Below, one piece after another: positions 10,181 to 20,015 of a stretch of 64,000 nucleotides of DNA. Origin of the DNA: Haemaphysalis longicornis. Taxonomy: Eukaryota; Arthropoda; Arachnida; Ixodida; Ixodidae. The notes below the pieces were generated by a model that was given only the letters and a program-made list of their open reading frames with translations, made no database searches and was not told the DNA's origin. The position numbers and the translations under genes are program-made. Numbering within the stretch: the first letter of the stretch is position 1; each line of letters begins with the position of its first letter. The DNA is taken from positions 90,546,118 through 90,610,117 of the forward strand of contig CM023453.1 of assembly GCA_013339765.2 (NCBI GenBank), given 5' to 3'.

Positions 10181-10439
10181 GACATTTGATCTCATAGCGC
10201 AAATTTTATGCACACTATAGTTCGTACGTTTACAGTAAGCATGCTTTGAATGTCAGGCCGCTACGAACGGCTACCTCAAGGAACACCTGACAGGACCCAA
10301 ATATCGCTAGCTTCGCTCAGGGATGAAACGCTTGTGCTATTCAACTTCACGACAACTTTACGGGAGAGAAGTTGCTATTGACGACCGACGTACCGAACAT
10401 GAAAATCACTTTCATCCTTTTTGTCGCCGATTGTTGCAA

Positions 10440-10540
10440 GTTTAACAAAAATTGGCAGTGGCTTAGCTCGGCTATGCCAGGATATACGTAGTGTGAAGTA
10501 AGGTTCAGCTGGTTATTCTTAGGTTTCCTGGTTGTCTAGG
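10440..10540 (+). repeat. box-A-like dispersed repeat fragment
   Basis: CAGTGGCTTAGCTCGGCTATGCCAGG-type sequence matches a tRNA box A consensus and resembles the starts of the repeats at 1205 and 12325. Only the head of that repeat family seems present. Confidence 0.35.
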
Positions 10541-10555
10541 ATTAGCTGATTATCG

Positions 10556-10990
10556 TGCTTAGTGCTGCTAAAACAATTTCCAATCCAATCCAATGCAACC
10601 CTGTCCGGTCCAGTTATGTCCAGTTCAGTCACTGCTCCTTGCGCATATGCACCACGCGAAACGGCTATGAAGCGGCTCCGGCGCAGCGTCAGACTCGGCT
10701 ACTGCGCAACCGAGGCGCACAGCAGGGCATGCGCCAGCGCCAGCGCCAGTGCATCTGCCGCGGCTATGATGTCACTCCTCTGAAATGCGCAGACCGGCGA
10801 ATGTGCAGACCGAATTCTCTGCACACCCGTACTCCAATTGGATTAAATTTCGAGTTCAATCCAATTCAACCCAACTTAATTCAGGCCAAGTCCAATCCAA
10901 TCCAATCCAATGCTCCTCGCGCTTGCGCAGCACGGCCCTTCAATGTCCAGGCGAAACTGCTCAACCTCGGCCAGTGTAGCTTACGCTACA
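10556..10990 (-). repeat. CCAAT-rich repeat, inverted relative of 8882-9180
   Basis: CCAATCCAATCCAATGC clusters (10578-10600, 10888-10912) and GCATCTGCCGCGGCTATGATG (10751-10771) are reverse complements of the ATTGG array and of the CATAGCCGCGGCAGACGCAC stretch near 9050. The two copies form a widely spaced inverted pair in SLC13 intron 2. Confidence 0.55.
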
Positions 10991-11087
10991 AAATATAGCA
11001 CCACGCTTAGCGAGGCTATCGTGTTATTAAAAATTTCCCTGATGCGGCGTGTGACTACGTAGACAGAGATGAGGGAGGGCCACTCAC

Positions 11088-11237
11088 GTCGAAGTACGCG
11101 CTGGCGGTGGCACCGGTGCTGAGAATGCCGAAGAAAGGGAAAAGCACGAGCGGCATGAGCGACGTCGCCGCCAGGGAGATGGGCTCAGCCGTCCAGTAGC
11201 AGCCCATCCAGATCATCGCGTACGCGCACAGGCCGGC
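11088..11237 (-). CDS. SLC13/Indy-type carboxylate transporter, coding exon 2
   Basis: Seen: minus-strand acceptor CCACTCTGTTGCAG ends at 11238 and donor GTGAGTGG starts at 11087. The 150 nt are exactly 50 codons in phase 0, reading AGLCAYAMIWMGCYWTAEPI, then SLAATSLMPLVLFPFFGIL and ending ASAYFD. Family knowledge: SLC13 members have CAYVxxLMAxYWxTExxPLAVTSLxPxxLFPxxGI at this point, the first part of the membrane domain. The phase and register agree with exons 1 and 3. Intron 1, upstream on the minus strand, contains the Ty3 element in antisense. No lesion is visible. Confidence 0.93.
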
Positions 11238-12324
11238 CTGCAACAGAGTGGCATTGGCTACCGGCTCCCGCTTACCTGTTTGGAAGAGATTTGCGCGCTA
11301 CGAAATGTGAACAAAGACCTGAACGGAAAACATTGAAAACATGAATATTTTTCGTTTTTTAAAGATTTTATGAACACCGCATGTACAAATTCCAACGCAC
11401 TTGCTACGTCAAAGTGCTCCGCCCAAAAGTGCATGCGCCAACTAGGTCACACCGTTTACTTGGTCCAGCGGCGCGGTTCGAAGTCGTCACGGTGCCTTGC
11501 CAGGGCCCGGAACGGAGGGACCCAAAATTATTTCAGGTGTCCGAGGCGCCCTTACCGCAGCGACTCTGAGGCGACAAAGCGGCGCCAGACCGCGATAGCC
11601 CACACGGTAGCAACGTAACTTTATTGTTATTATACAGTATTTTTTGAAGCCGTTTCTTTGAAGTTTCTTCAAATTTTTAACGCCGTATAAACATTCCAAG
11701 AAATAAAACTATGCTGTGCAACAAACCACATCCTCAGCGATCAGCTTTACTGCGGCGCATTGGTGATCACGGAATTCGCGAACCTACGTGCACACAATTC
11801 TCTGCGGAGCAACGGGCAAGCTTTCCACTCCGCTCCCTCATTACGCAGGGGCGGTACGTGGTGACATGCGCAACTTGTTCTAAGCTCGTTCTCAGCTTCG
11901 TTCTCCTTCGCCCGAAACTCCTCACTACTGTCATTCCCTTCCCCGCGCTCAGCGCTGGCCTCACCGAGGCTCTACACATCGGTTACGCCGGGCTTTTCGA
12001 GTCTTACGCCTGACTTATCAAAATTCCTGTCTAGCGCAAAACCTTTGCTCACAGTGAGTACAACTCGTTAATCGGCAATCATGGCCTATAAAGGACTGCC
12101 AAATCCGGAGACGTCACAGGTCTACGTTAGCAATGTTTCAACACCTATTGGAACCTGGCAGATATGTAACACATACAAAAGCTGCCCTCGCATGAGACCC
12201 ATCCGCATGTGCCTTACGGCACGTCAACCATCGCGGCTTGAATATTGGCAGCTTCTAAATGATCAAACTGGCTCGCTCAACGCACACCTTAATGCCATTG
12301 CGCTGTCTTTACCCTGCTAAAAAA
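11238..12324. other. intron 1 sequence, no gene seen
   Basis: Short frames on both strands lack motifs. No recognisable repeat family in this part. Confidence 0.5.
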
Positions 12325-12504
12325 ACTGTCTGTGTCTTAACTCAGTTATGCCTGGTGTGTGAGCGAGATGTGCGGTTAATGTTATTGTTCAGCTTGGTTC
12401 CCTGTACGGTTACACTTGTCGAGGCGTGCGGCTCGTTCTTCCTCCGTCTCCTCGGCTCGCTGCCTCCTTGGCTTCGCTGGGACGACGAATTCCACCGAGC
12501 CGCT

Positions 12505-12544
<40 letters not shown>

Positions 12545-12549
12545 AATAA

Positions 12550-12598
<49 letters not shown>
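12325..12598 (+). repeat. dispersed repeat, 5' half (split by Ty3)
   Basis: Matches 1205-1430 (GTCTTAACTCAGTTATGCC, then GTCGAGGCGTGCGGCTCGTT and CTCGGCTCGCTGCCTC). It ends in a (CT)n tract (12508-12540) and an (AT)n tract (12550-12598), where the Ty3 element begins. The other half continues at 18612. Confidence 0.65.
12508..12598. repeat. (CT)n followed by (AT)n microsatellite
   Basis: Seventeen-odd CT units, then an imperfect AT dinucleotide tract up to the Ty3 LTR. Frames of repeated Ser-Leu or Ile-Tyr across it are artefacts. Confidence 0.9.
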
Positions 12599-13022
12599 TG
12601 CCGCGAACTATACATTGGGTTTGTTTATTTGTGTTTTGCTTTTACCGCCCGGCTGCGCCGGTCTGCGTTATCTCTGCGCCAAGGGAAGCGCGTGTTCCAT
12701 TCTTTCTTTCGGTGCCGCAAGTGTTATCTGTTGTGATAGGGAGAACATTCCGATCTAACGTGAACAGCCCAGAATAATCTTCTTGGATCTACTATGTTCT
12801 CGATGCGAATCGACGTTTCGAGAACCACGCGCGCCGAAAGATAAAAAGCCTGCAGTGCGGACGCCGGGGCATTCGATTCGACGACACTCGCCTGTGCAAG
12901 TCACTTTGTTGACCGCTGCTTCGCCGCCTCTGTATTCTTTTGAGTTGTTAGGGGAGCACAAGTTCGCTCCAATAAACGTATTTCTCATTCAAGACAACTG
13001 CTTCGTCCTTGTCTTCGTGACA
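12599..13022 (+). repeat. 5' LTR of Ty3 copy 1
   Basis: Begins TGCCGCGAAC and ends CTTCGTGACA. A TATA-like GATAAAAAG (12840-12848) and a polyadenylation signal AATAAA (12971-12976) suggest U3, R and U5 in order. It differs from the 3' LTR by three substitutions that I can see. Confidence 0.95.
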
Positions 13023-13024
13023 TC

Positions 13025-13039
13025 TGGTGAGGTGCGGGG
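13025..13039 (+). promoter_or_regulatory. primer-binding-site candidate
   Basis: TGGTGAGGTGCGGGG starts two bases after the LTR. The opening TGG is complementary to a tRNA CCA end. The equivalent site in copy 2 has one more G (TGGTGGAGGTGC), so copy 1 may carry a 1-nt deletion here. I do not name the tRNA. Confidence 0.6.
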
Positions 13040-13051
13040 TACGCACCCTTC

Positions 13052-14140
13052 ATGCCCACTACAACCTCTGGAATCCGCCAAGCCAGTCCAACAAGAGCCA
13101 GCCTCCGAGTGCAAGATTTACCACCCGAGTTCGGTCTACTACCGGAGAAGACGAAGAAGAAAGACGTCGCAACCAGCACCATGCTCAACCAAGCCAATCC
13201 TCCTGTCGTTCTGCAGCAGCCACGGGAACCGCCATCATTCCGAGGAGCCCCCGCAGAAGACCCAGAAGAATGGTTGGAAAAACTGGAACGCGTCCGGAAA
13301 TTCAACAGGTGGGACGACGCAGAAACGTTCCGGCACGTTTTCTTTTACTTGGAAGATTCGGCTCGCACTTGGTTCGAGAACCACGAGAGCTCCTTGACAA
13401 ACTGGGCTCAGTTCAAAAGCGAGTTCACTAAGACCTTCACTACCGTGGTCAGAAAAGAACGCGCAGCGCTTTTACTCGAAACTCGAACGCAGCACCCCAA
13501 CGAAGGGGTAGTGATCTTTGTTGAGGAGATGAAGAGGTTGTTTCGACGTGCGGATCCGGAGATGACAGAAGAAAAGAAACTAAGGTTTCTCATGCGAGGG
13601 GTAAAGCAGGAGCTTTTTGCTTGCCTTGTCCGCAATCCTCCCAAGACGGTGGCCGAATTCGCGTCTGAGGCGGCCGCGATGGAGAAGACGCTGGAAGTTC
13701 GAACGAGGCAGTACGATCGCCCGGTCAACGTGATGCTTTCCGAGACGATCGGTGCCGGGGCTACAAGCTCCGACACACTGCGTGAGACCATCCGAGCACT
13801 GGTCAGGGAGGAGCTTCGGAAGCTTTTTCCGACGACGCCGCAACCTCAAGTGGCTTCCCTGACTGACGTCATCCGCGAAGAGGTTCAACACGCTTTGGGC
13901 ACTTCTATGCCATCCGAGGCACCCCGCGAGCCACAGGCTATGACGTATTCTGCGGCTGTTCGTCGACCCCGCCCTGCTCCAACCCGTCTACAAGAAGCTC
14001 CACCGTACCGCCGTCCACTCTCGCCGCCGTCCCCACTCTCGCCGCCGTCGACCGTACCGCCGTACACAGCCCAAACCCAGACGCCGAGGAAGACTGACGT
14101 TTGGCGAACGCCAGATCATCGTCCACTGTGCTACCATTGA
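13052..14140 (+). pseudogene. Ty3 gag, interrupted in the zinc knuckle
   Basis: The 362-codon frame encodes a Gag with the retrotransposon capsid signature around PSFRGAPAEDPEEWLEKLER...WENHESSLTNWAQFKSEF (residues about 66-130), followed by a basic/proline-rich tail. It ends at a TGA (14138-14140) that falls exactly at the second cysteine position of a CCHC knuckle: CYH, stop, then GEADHIYRRC in the same frame. The frame then continues to a TAA at 14389-14391 and a TGA near 14568, so Gag originally extended close to pol. Gag would assemble the particle and package RNA. The simplest reading is a point mutation. Pol lies in the -1 frame relative to gag. Confidence 0.85.
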
Positions 14141-14604
14141 GGGGAGGCCGATCACATCTATCGTCGCTGCCCGTACAGGAGACTCGGACTGCGTGGTTTC
14201 TCCGTCGACGCCCCACGCCCCCGACCCGGCCAGCGCCCTACTGAGATCGACGAATACCTGTCCAACACCAACCGAGGACCAGCCCGCTCACACCGATCGC
14301 CATCGCCCTACCCATACCAGTCGCCTATCCGCCGTAGCAATGCTGATTTCGCACGTGGAAGGTCCCCCAGCCCACGCGGGGGAAACTAAAAGCAGCAACT
14401 CCTGGAGGTGAAGTTGCTCAACGGCGAAATACTGGAAACCCTCCAACGACGCAAGGACGCGCCGAAGACAGTGATTCACGACATGCCCTCATCCCGACGA
14501 CCCGACCCAGCCCTGACGAGACTCCTGAACACGACGACAGCTACACGGCGCGGCGCGTACCCGACCTGACGGAGACGTCCGTTGAGAAGACGACGACAAC
14601 GACG

Positions 14605-16305
14605 ATGCACAGTGCCCGACCGTCAACACGTACAAGCAGAGATACGACGCCCCGACGAACCCGAAACTCGAGGAAGACTGCATCTGACGTCAAGGTGTCC
14701 ATCGACGGCTTTGACGTAGTCGCCCTCGTAGACACGGGAGCTGACTATTCGATAATGAGCGGACCATTTGCGTCTAAACTGAAGAAAGTTATGACCAGAT
14801 GGGACGGTCCGCATATACGCACAGCAGGAGGCCACCTCGTGACGCCAAGTGGAACGTGCACATCGCGCGTCACCATAGACGGCACGACGTACCCTGCCGC
14901 GTTCGTCATCTTGCCTAACTGCTCCCGCGACGTAATTCTCGGAATGGACTTTTTGACGGACAACGGCGCAATAATTGATCTGCAGACCAAGTCGATAACT
15001 TTTTCCTCCGATCACTCCATGACGCCGGAACCAAACCCCGAACACCGTGCAGCTGTAAGGATAGCCGATGATCATGTCACCCTGCCACCCCGTGCAAGTT
15101 TGATGATCACCGTCTACTGTGAAGGTGCTGCTCCTGACGTTGACGCTATCGTGGAGAGTGACCAAAGGTTGCTTCTCGACCACGGTGTGTCTGTCGCAAG
15201 AGGCATTGCGCGCTTCAAGGAACACCAATCCCACATTTTGGTTACTAATTTCACCGAGGAGTACCAGCATTTAAACAAGGGCGCGGCAATTGCATTCCTC
15301 GAAGAAACGCAAGAAGCAAGTGACGTGATCGTGGTCGCCGACTTTGAACGCACCCCCGTAGAAACCTTCAAGCTCCTGCAGCCCTTCGACGTGAATCCGG
15401 CGCTACCGCAAGGACAACGGAACAAATTATTGGCTTTGCTGCGTCGCTATAGCGAATGTTTTTCGTCGAGCGCAAAACTACGTCAGACCCCTCTAGCGAA
15501 GCACCGAATAATAACCGAAGATGGAGCCCGACCTACCCGACAGTCACCGTACCGCGTCTCTTCACACGAACGGGAAGCCATCCGGACTCAAGTCGACGAC
15601 ATGCTCAGCGACGACATTATACAGCCATCGAAAAGCCCCTGGGCTGCGCCCGTCGTACTCGTAAAGAAAAAAGACGGCACATTAAGGTTTTGTGTTGACT
15701 ACCGGCGACTGAACAAAATCACGAAAAAGGACGTGTACCCCCTCCCCCGAATCGATGACGCCCTCGACCACCTCTGCCACGCGAAGTACTTCTCATCGAT
15801 GGACCTGAAGACCGGCTACTGGCAAATTGAAGTGGACGAGAGAGACCGAGAGAAGACTGCATTTATAACCCCAGATGGCCTATACGAGTTCAAGGTGATG
15901 CCGTTTGGGCTGTGCACAGCACCAGCGACGTTTCAAAGAGTCATGGGCACTGTGCTAGCTGGCCTTAAGTGGCACACCTGCCTCGTATACCTCGACGACG
16001 TAGTGGTATTCGCCCGGACTTTCGACGAACACCTTGCAAGGTTGGAGTCTGTACTCGAGGCCATTCGTACGTCGGGGTTGACGCTGAAGCCTGAAAAGTG
16101 CCGTTTCGCATACGAGGAACTCAAGTTCTTGGGCCACGTCGTCAACGCCGCGGGAGTCCTACCTGACCCGGCAAAAACTTCAGCTATCGCGAACTTCCCA
16201 GGCCGAAAGACAAGATGGGCGTGCGAAGATTTCTCGGGCTGTGCGCATACTACCGGCGCTTCGTCGCAAACTTCGCACGCATTGCAGAGCCACTCACGCG
16301 CTTGA
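14605..16305 (+). CDS. Ty3 pol: protease and reverse transcriptase part
   Basis: This frame carries an aspartic protease (LVDTGADYSIM, residues about 42-52, and the second-lobe ILGMDFL), then reverse transcriptase: PSKSPWAAPVVLVKKKDGTL, FCVDYRRLNKIT, SSMDLKTGYWQI (motif A Asp), MPFGLCTAPATFQ (motif B), YLDDVVVF (motif C, catalytic DD) and FLGHVV. These are the hallmarks of Ty3/Gypsy Pol, which processes the polyprotein and copies the RNA. After residue about 531 the frame becomes unrelated sequence because of a 1-nt deletion near 16199. The RNase H part continues in the next frame from 16215. The true start is upstream, probably by -1 frameshifting from gag; the first Met is used here only as a marker. 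Confidence 0.92.
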   Translation: MHSARPSTRTSRDTTPRRTRNSRKTASDVKVSIDGFDVVALVDTGADYSIMSGPFASKLKKVMTRWDGPHIRTAGGHLVTPSGTCTSRVTIDGTTYPAAFVILPNCSRDVILGMDFLTDNGAIIDLQTKSITFSSDHSMTPEPNPEHRAAVRIADDHVTLPPRASLMITVYCEGAAPDVDAIVESDQRLLLDHGVSVARGIARFKEHQSHILVTNFTEEYQHLNKGAAIAFLEETQEASDVIVVADFERTPVETFKLLQPFDVNPALPQGQRNKLLALLRRYSECFSSSAKLRQTPLAKHRIITEDGARPTRQSPYRVSSHEREAIRTQVDDMLSDDIIQPSKSPWAAPVVLVKKKDGTLRFCVDYRRLNKITKKDVYPLPRIDDALDHLCHAKYFSSMDLKTGYWQIEVDERDREKTAFITPDGLYEFKVMPFGLCTAPATFQRVMGTVLAGLKWHTCLVYLDDVVVFARTFDEHLARLESVLEAIRTSGLTLKPEKCRFAYEELKFLGHVVNAAGVLPDPAKTSAIANFPGRKTRWACEDFSGCAHTTGASSQTSHALQSHSRA

Positions 16306-16835
16306 CGAAAGACAGCACCCCTTTCAGCTGGGAAAACGACCAAGAAAAAGCATTCTGCGAGCTGCAAAAACGCCTGCAAAGCCCGCCCGTGCTCGCTCAT
16401 TTCGACGAAAATGCCGAAACGGAAATGCACACGGACGCCAGTGATATAGGCTTGGGTGCCGTCCTTGTCCAAAAGCAAAGCGGCTGCGAAAGGGTAATCG
16501 CCTATGCCAGCCGTGGTCTGTCGAAGGAGGAGAAAAACTATTCTGCCTCTGAGAAAGAGTGCCTGGCTATTATATGGGCGATTTCAAAATTTCGCCCATA
16601 CGTGTATGGAAGGCCATTCAAGGTTGTAACAGACCACCATGCGCTGTGTTGGCTCGCCAATTTGAAGGACCCCTCTGGCCGTCTTGGGCGGTGGAGCTTG
16701 CGCCTGCAGGAGTTCGACGTTACAGTCGTTTATAAATCCGGCAGGAAACACTCCGACGCCGACTGCCTGTCCCGCGCCCCCGTCGACCCACCACCACAAG
16801 ACTCTGATGAAGACAGCGCGTTCTTCGGATCGTGA
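16215..16835 (+). CDS. Ty3 pol: RNase H part
   Basis: It continues the Pol reading one frame over: MGVRRFLGLCAYYRRF (connection), then RNase H with HTDASDIGLGAVL (first catalytic Asp), SEKECLAIIWAI (Glu) and VVTDHHALCWL (Asp), ending KHSDADCLSRAP. RNase H removes the RNA template during cDNA synthesis. The frame ends at a TGA after FFGS. Comparison with copy 2 (about 33630-33650, minus) shows one A missing here (TTCGGATCG against TTCGGAATCG), so this is a second 1-nt deletion rather than a natural end. Confidence 0.92.
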   Translation: MGVRRFLGLCAYYRRFVANFARIAEPLTRLTKDSTPFSWENDQEKAFCELQKRLQSPPVLAHFDENAETEMHTDASDIGLGAVLVQKQSGCERVIAYASRGLSKEEKNYSASEKECLAIIWAISKFRPYVYGRPFKVVTDHHALCWLANLKDPSGRLGRWSLRLQEFDVTVVYKSGRKHSDADCLSRAPVDPPPQDSDEDSAFFGS

Positions 16836-18112
16836 CGGAGAGCGACCTAGCCGCCCAGCAGCGTGCCGACCCCGACTTACGCGTCATAATCGAGTACCTC
16901 GAGGGATGCAACGTTACCGTTCCTAGGACCTTCAAACGCAGCTTACCAGCATTCAGCCTGAGAAACTCCGTCCTCGTGAAGAAGAATTTCAGCCCCGGAA
17001 CAAGAGCGAATTACCTTCTCGTCATCCCCGCGGACCTTCGTGACGAAATTTTGGAAGCGTGCCACGACGACCCGTCTTCCGGACATCTCGGCACAGCCCG
17101 CACTATTGGAAAAATCAAGGCGAGGTACTACTGGCCCGGCCTTACCTCTGACGTCACCCACTACGTCCGGAGCTGCCGTGACTGCCAGCGACGAAAAACG
17201 CCGCCGACAAGACCCGCCGGACTTCTGCAACCGATCGCCGTCCCATCGAGACCATTTCAACAGATTGGAATGGACCTTTTAGGCCCGTTCCCTACGTCAC
17301 GATCACAGAACAAGTGGATTGTCGTAGCGACAGACTACATGACGCGCTACGCAGAGACCGCCACTCTTCCGAGGGGGACTGCACAAGAAGTGGCAAAGTT
17401 CTTTATAAGCCAAGTTGTGCTGCGACATGGAGCCCCTGAAGTCCTAATCACAGACCGCGGAACGGCATTTACTGCGGAGCTGATGCAAGGAGTATTACGC
17501 TACAGCAACACGGATCACCGAAGAACGACGGCGTACCACCCCCAAACGAACGGACTTACAGAACGTCTGAACAAGACAATCGCAGATATGCTGTCAATGT
17601 ACGTTGACGTTGAACATAAGACTTGGGACGAAGTGCTCCCGTATGTCACGTTTGCGTACAACACGGCTATCCAGGAGACGACGCAGCTGACGCCGTTCGA
17701 GCTTGTCTACGGTAGAAGGCCAACTACGATGCTCGACGCCATGCTTCCGCACGTAGAAGACGACGACCTCAACGCCGACGTCCACGGATATCTTCAACGT
17801 GCGGAGGAGGCCCGCCAGCTCGCTCGAGTTCGTATAACGGACCAGCAGCTGGTGGATGCGGGCCGCTACAACCTCCGACGCCGAGACGCCGAGTACCAAC
17901 CAGGGGATCGTGTGTGGGTTTGGACTCCCATCCGACGACGCGGACTCAATGAGAAGCTCCTGCGACGCTATTTCGGACCCTACCAGATTCTACGACGTGT
18001 TGGCCAACTTACCTACGAAGTGATCCCTGATGGTGACTCCGGCACATCACGACAACGCAGGCGGCCTGAAGTCGTCCACGTGGTTCGCCTAAAACCTTTC
18101 TACGGACGATGA
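16832..18112 (+). CDS. Ty3 pol: integrase part
   Basis: This frame has the HHCC zinc domain (CHDDPSSGHLGTARTIGKIK, then the paired CRDCQRRK), the catalytic core with Asp in GMDLLGPFPTS, Asp in ITDRGTAF and Glu in NGLTERLNK, and a C-terminal GPY/F module (FGPYQILRRVGQLTYEV). It ends at VRLKPFYGR with a TGA, 75 bp before the 3' LTR. Integrase inserts the cDNA into the genome. No internal stop or frameshift is seen, in keeping with the near-identical LTRs. The marked start is a GTG at the point where the frame opens, not a real initiation site. Confidence 0.93.
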   Translation: MTESDLAAQQRADPDLRVIIEYLEGCNVTVPRTFKRSLPAFSLRNSVLVKKNFSPGTRANYLLVIPADLRDEILEACHDDPSSGHLGTARTIGKIKARYYWPGLTSDVTHYVRSCRDCQRRKTPPTRPAGLLQPIAVPSRPFQQIGMDLLGPFPTSRSQNKWIVVATDYMTRYAETATLPRGTAQEVAKFFISQVVLRHGAPEVLITDRGTAFTAELMQGVLRYSNTDHRRTTAYHPQTNGLTERLNKTIADMLSMYVDVEHKTWDEVLPYVTFAYNTAIQETTQLTPFELVYGRRPTTMLDAMLPHVEDDDLNADVHGYLQRAEEARQLARVRITDQQLVDAGRYNLRRRDAEYQPGDRVWVWTPIRRRGLNEKLLRRYFGPYQILRRVGQLTYEVIPDGDSGTSRQRRRPEVVHVVRLKPFYGR

Positions 18113-18174
18113 CGAACTTTTATTTTCATTTGTTCGGACTGTCGCTTATGTTAGCATCGGGTCGATGCACTCTT

Positions 18175-18184
18175 AGAGGGGGGG
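18175..18184 (+). promoter_or_regulatory. polypurine tract of Ty3 copy 1
   Basis: AGAGGGGGGG followed by TCA directly before the 3' LTR start at 18188. In Ty3 elements such a tract primes plus-strand synthesis. Copy 2 has a shorter equivalent (AGAGGGGCGG). Confidence 0.8.
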
Positions 18185-18187
18185 TCA

Positions 18188-18611
18188 TGCCGCGAACCAT
18201 ACATTGGGTTTGTTTATTTGTGTTTTGCTTTTACCGCCCGGCTGCGCCGGTCTGCGTTATCTCTGCGCCAAGGGAAGCGCGTGTTCCATTCTTTCTTTCG
18301 GTGCCGCAAGTGTTATCTGTTGTGATAGGGAGAGCATTCCGATCTAACGTGAACAGCCCAGAATAATCTTCTTGGATCTACTATGTTCTCGATGCGAATC
18401 GACGTTTCGAGAACCACGCGCGCCGAAAGATAAAAAGCCTGCAGTGCGGACGCCGGGGCATTCGATTCGACGACACTCGCCTGTGCAAGTCACTTTGTTG
18501 ACCGCTGCTTCGCCGCCTCTGTATTCTTTTGAGTTGTTAGGGGAGCACAAGTTCGCTCCAATAAACGTATTTCTCTTTCAAGACAACTGCTTCGTCCTTG
18601 TCTTCGTGACA
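18188..18611 (+). repeat. 3' LTR of Ty3 copy 1
   Basis: Same length and ends as the 5' LTR. The differences I see are one near the start (ACCATAC against ACTATAC), GAGAGC against GAGAAC, and CTCTTTC against CTCATTC. It is followed directly by an AT dinucleotide tract. Confidence 0.95.
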
Positions 18612-18623
18612 ATATATATATAT

Positions 18624-18688
<65 letters not shown>

Positions 18689-18930
18689 TTCTTTCTCTTT
18701 TTACTTTTTATTTTAACTTGTTTTTAGTATTTATTTATTTATTTATTTAGTTATTTATTTGGCGCGGCGAGCGGCACTGCCTGCTACGGCGGCTGGGGAA
18801 TCGTTAGGTTCTCTAGCCTCCGCAGGTGCCCTAGCAACCGCTGACAGCTGGGGTACGCTCAGCTCGCGGTGCGGCCACCGGTCAAAGCGAAACGGCGAGA
18901 ATACCGCCATTGTAGCTCTCGAAACACGCC
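18612..18930 (+). repeat. dispersed repeat, 3' half (split by Ty3)
   Basis: Starts with (AT)n (18612-18687) and a T-rich stretch, then GGCGCGGCGAGCGGCACTGC and GGTGCGGCCACCGGTCAAAGC, matching 1440-1640. Together with 12325-12598 it forms one interrupted copy. Confidence 0.65.
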
Positions 18931-19360
18931 CTTCCAAAGTGGACATGTCTACCGGCAATGGATACGCCATCCGCACGCTTATTTTTCAGACTACCGATAT
19001 TACATTGACAACGATTTTAAAGGTGCCGCGGAAATCGTCGCCGAAACGCATCATACTCCTGTTCGCATGTGTGACCCCCGGCCCCCTATTACCCAGTAAA
19101 CGACACGGCATATCGCATGTCACGTGTTTCGCTTACTACCTCTCAGGACTTTCAAGGGTTACTACACCACGTATCACAAACCGGCCCTCCTCATCAAAGT
19201 CGTTGGGTACTTTAAGAGAGGTCCCGTGGTTTCAGATACGGCATTTGCGGACGCTGGCTGAGTGCTTGGTTTCGAAACCTAGCCAAGAAACGCGTTCGTA
19301 GTAAAGCTTTCAGAGGACCTCTGCTTTTGCAAAAAGGCATGGCTGTTTAAATTTGGCGCA

Positions 19361-19795
19361 ACCTAAGGCACGTGTGCTTATCTGAATAGATAGCGCGAGT
19401 TTCAACTCACATGAAAAGAAAATAGAAATTTGCGTGATTTGAGAAACAAGCCCCTGGTAGCGAGCTCACTTTCATAAGAAGAACTGAAAACATTTTTTTG
19501 TCCCCTAAAACACGACCAATATTGAAAACAGTAATTTTGCGCTACAGGAAAGCAGCAGTGACACGATATGGGTACTACCAGAACACCGGAACCTAGGGCA
19601 CACTTTCGTATTTGAATGGATAGCTAGGGCTTAAAAGGCCATGAAAAGAAAATAAATATATGTGTAATTTTAAGAAACATGCCTTTGATAACCCGCAGGA
19701 GGTGCTGAAAACACTATTACCCCAGAGACACAACTAATATTGAAATCATTATTTTGCGCTACAGGACATCACCAGTGAAACGACATAGATAATAT
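19361..19795. repeat. two-copy tandem repeat, ~230-bp period
   Basis: ACCTAAGGCA (19361) and ACCTAGGGCA (19591) start two diverged units. Both include ATGAAAAGAAAATA, CAATATTGAAA/TAATATTGAAA and ATTTTGCGCTACAGGA. AT-rich, non-coding, in the SLC13 intron next to exon 1. Confidence 0.6.
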
Positions 19796-20015
19796 CAAAA
19801 ATGGGTCTATGAAGCAGCTCCTTCGAGTTTCTGAATAAGACGGCGACCCACTCGTTCTGCATAAGATTAATTGTTTTAACTGAAAAGCTTTCACCGACGT
19901 ACAGCTACCAACACTCTGTTGAGTTATTTTGCGACTTCCTAACAATCTTTTATGACATTTAGCGGTGTATTTCTGTTGCTATCCAAAGCGTTTCTTTGTG
20001 CGTAAAATGCCTTGC

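Larger units (their letters stand above)
12599..18611 (+). mobile_element. Ty3/Gypsy LTR retrotransposon, nearly complete (copy 1)
   Basis: A 6013-bp unit bounded by two 424-bp LTRs (12599-13022 and 18188-18611) with TG...CA ends. A PBS-like site follows the left LTR and a polypurine tract precedes the right one. The gene order gag, protease, reverse transcriptase, RNase H, integrase is that of Ty3/Gypsy. No env frame is present between integrase and the right LTR. Flanking ATAT (12595-12598 and 18612-18615) fits a 4-bp target duplication but lies in an AT tract. I count three base differences between the LTRs, so insertion was recent. It lies antisense in SLC13 intron 1. A few point lesions (a stop in the gag knuckle, two 1-nt deletions in pol) disable it. 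Confidence 0.95.

Noticed and set aside
12382..12758. Frames of Ile-Tyr, Ser-Leu and Arg-Glu repeats
   Set aside because: They come from the (CT)n and (AT)n tracts and the LTR.
14138..14140. Selenocysteine recoding of the gag UGA
   Set aside because: There is no SECIS evidence, Sec is not expected in retrotransposon Gag, and a point mutation explains it.
14623..15270. 215-codon minus-strand frame inside Ty3 pol
   Set aside because: It is the antisense shadow of the protease region, with no motifs.
18109..18366. Possible env gene after integrase in Ty3 copy 1
   Set aside because: The frame runs mostly through the 3' LTR and has no signal peptide or glycoprotein features. Only 75 bp separate integrase from the LTR.
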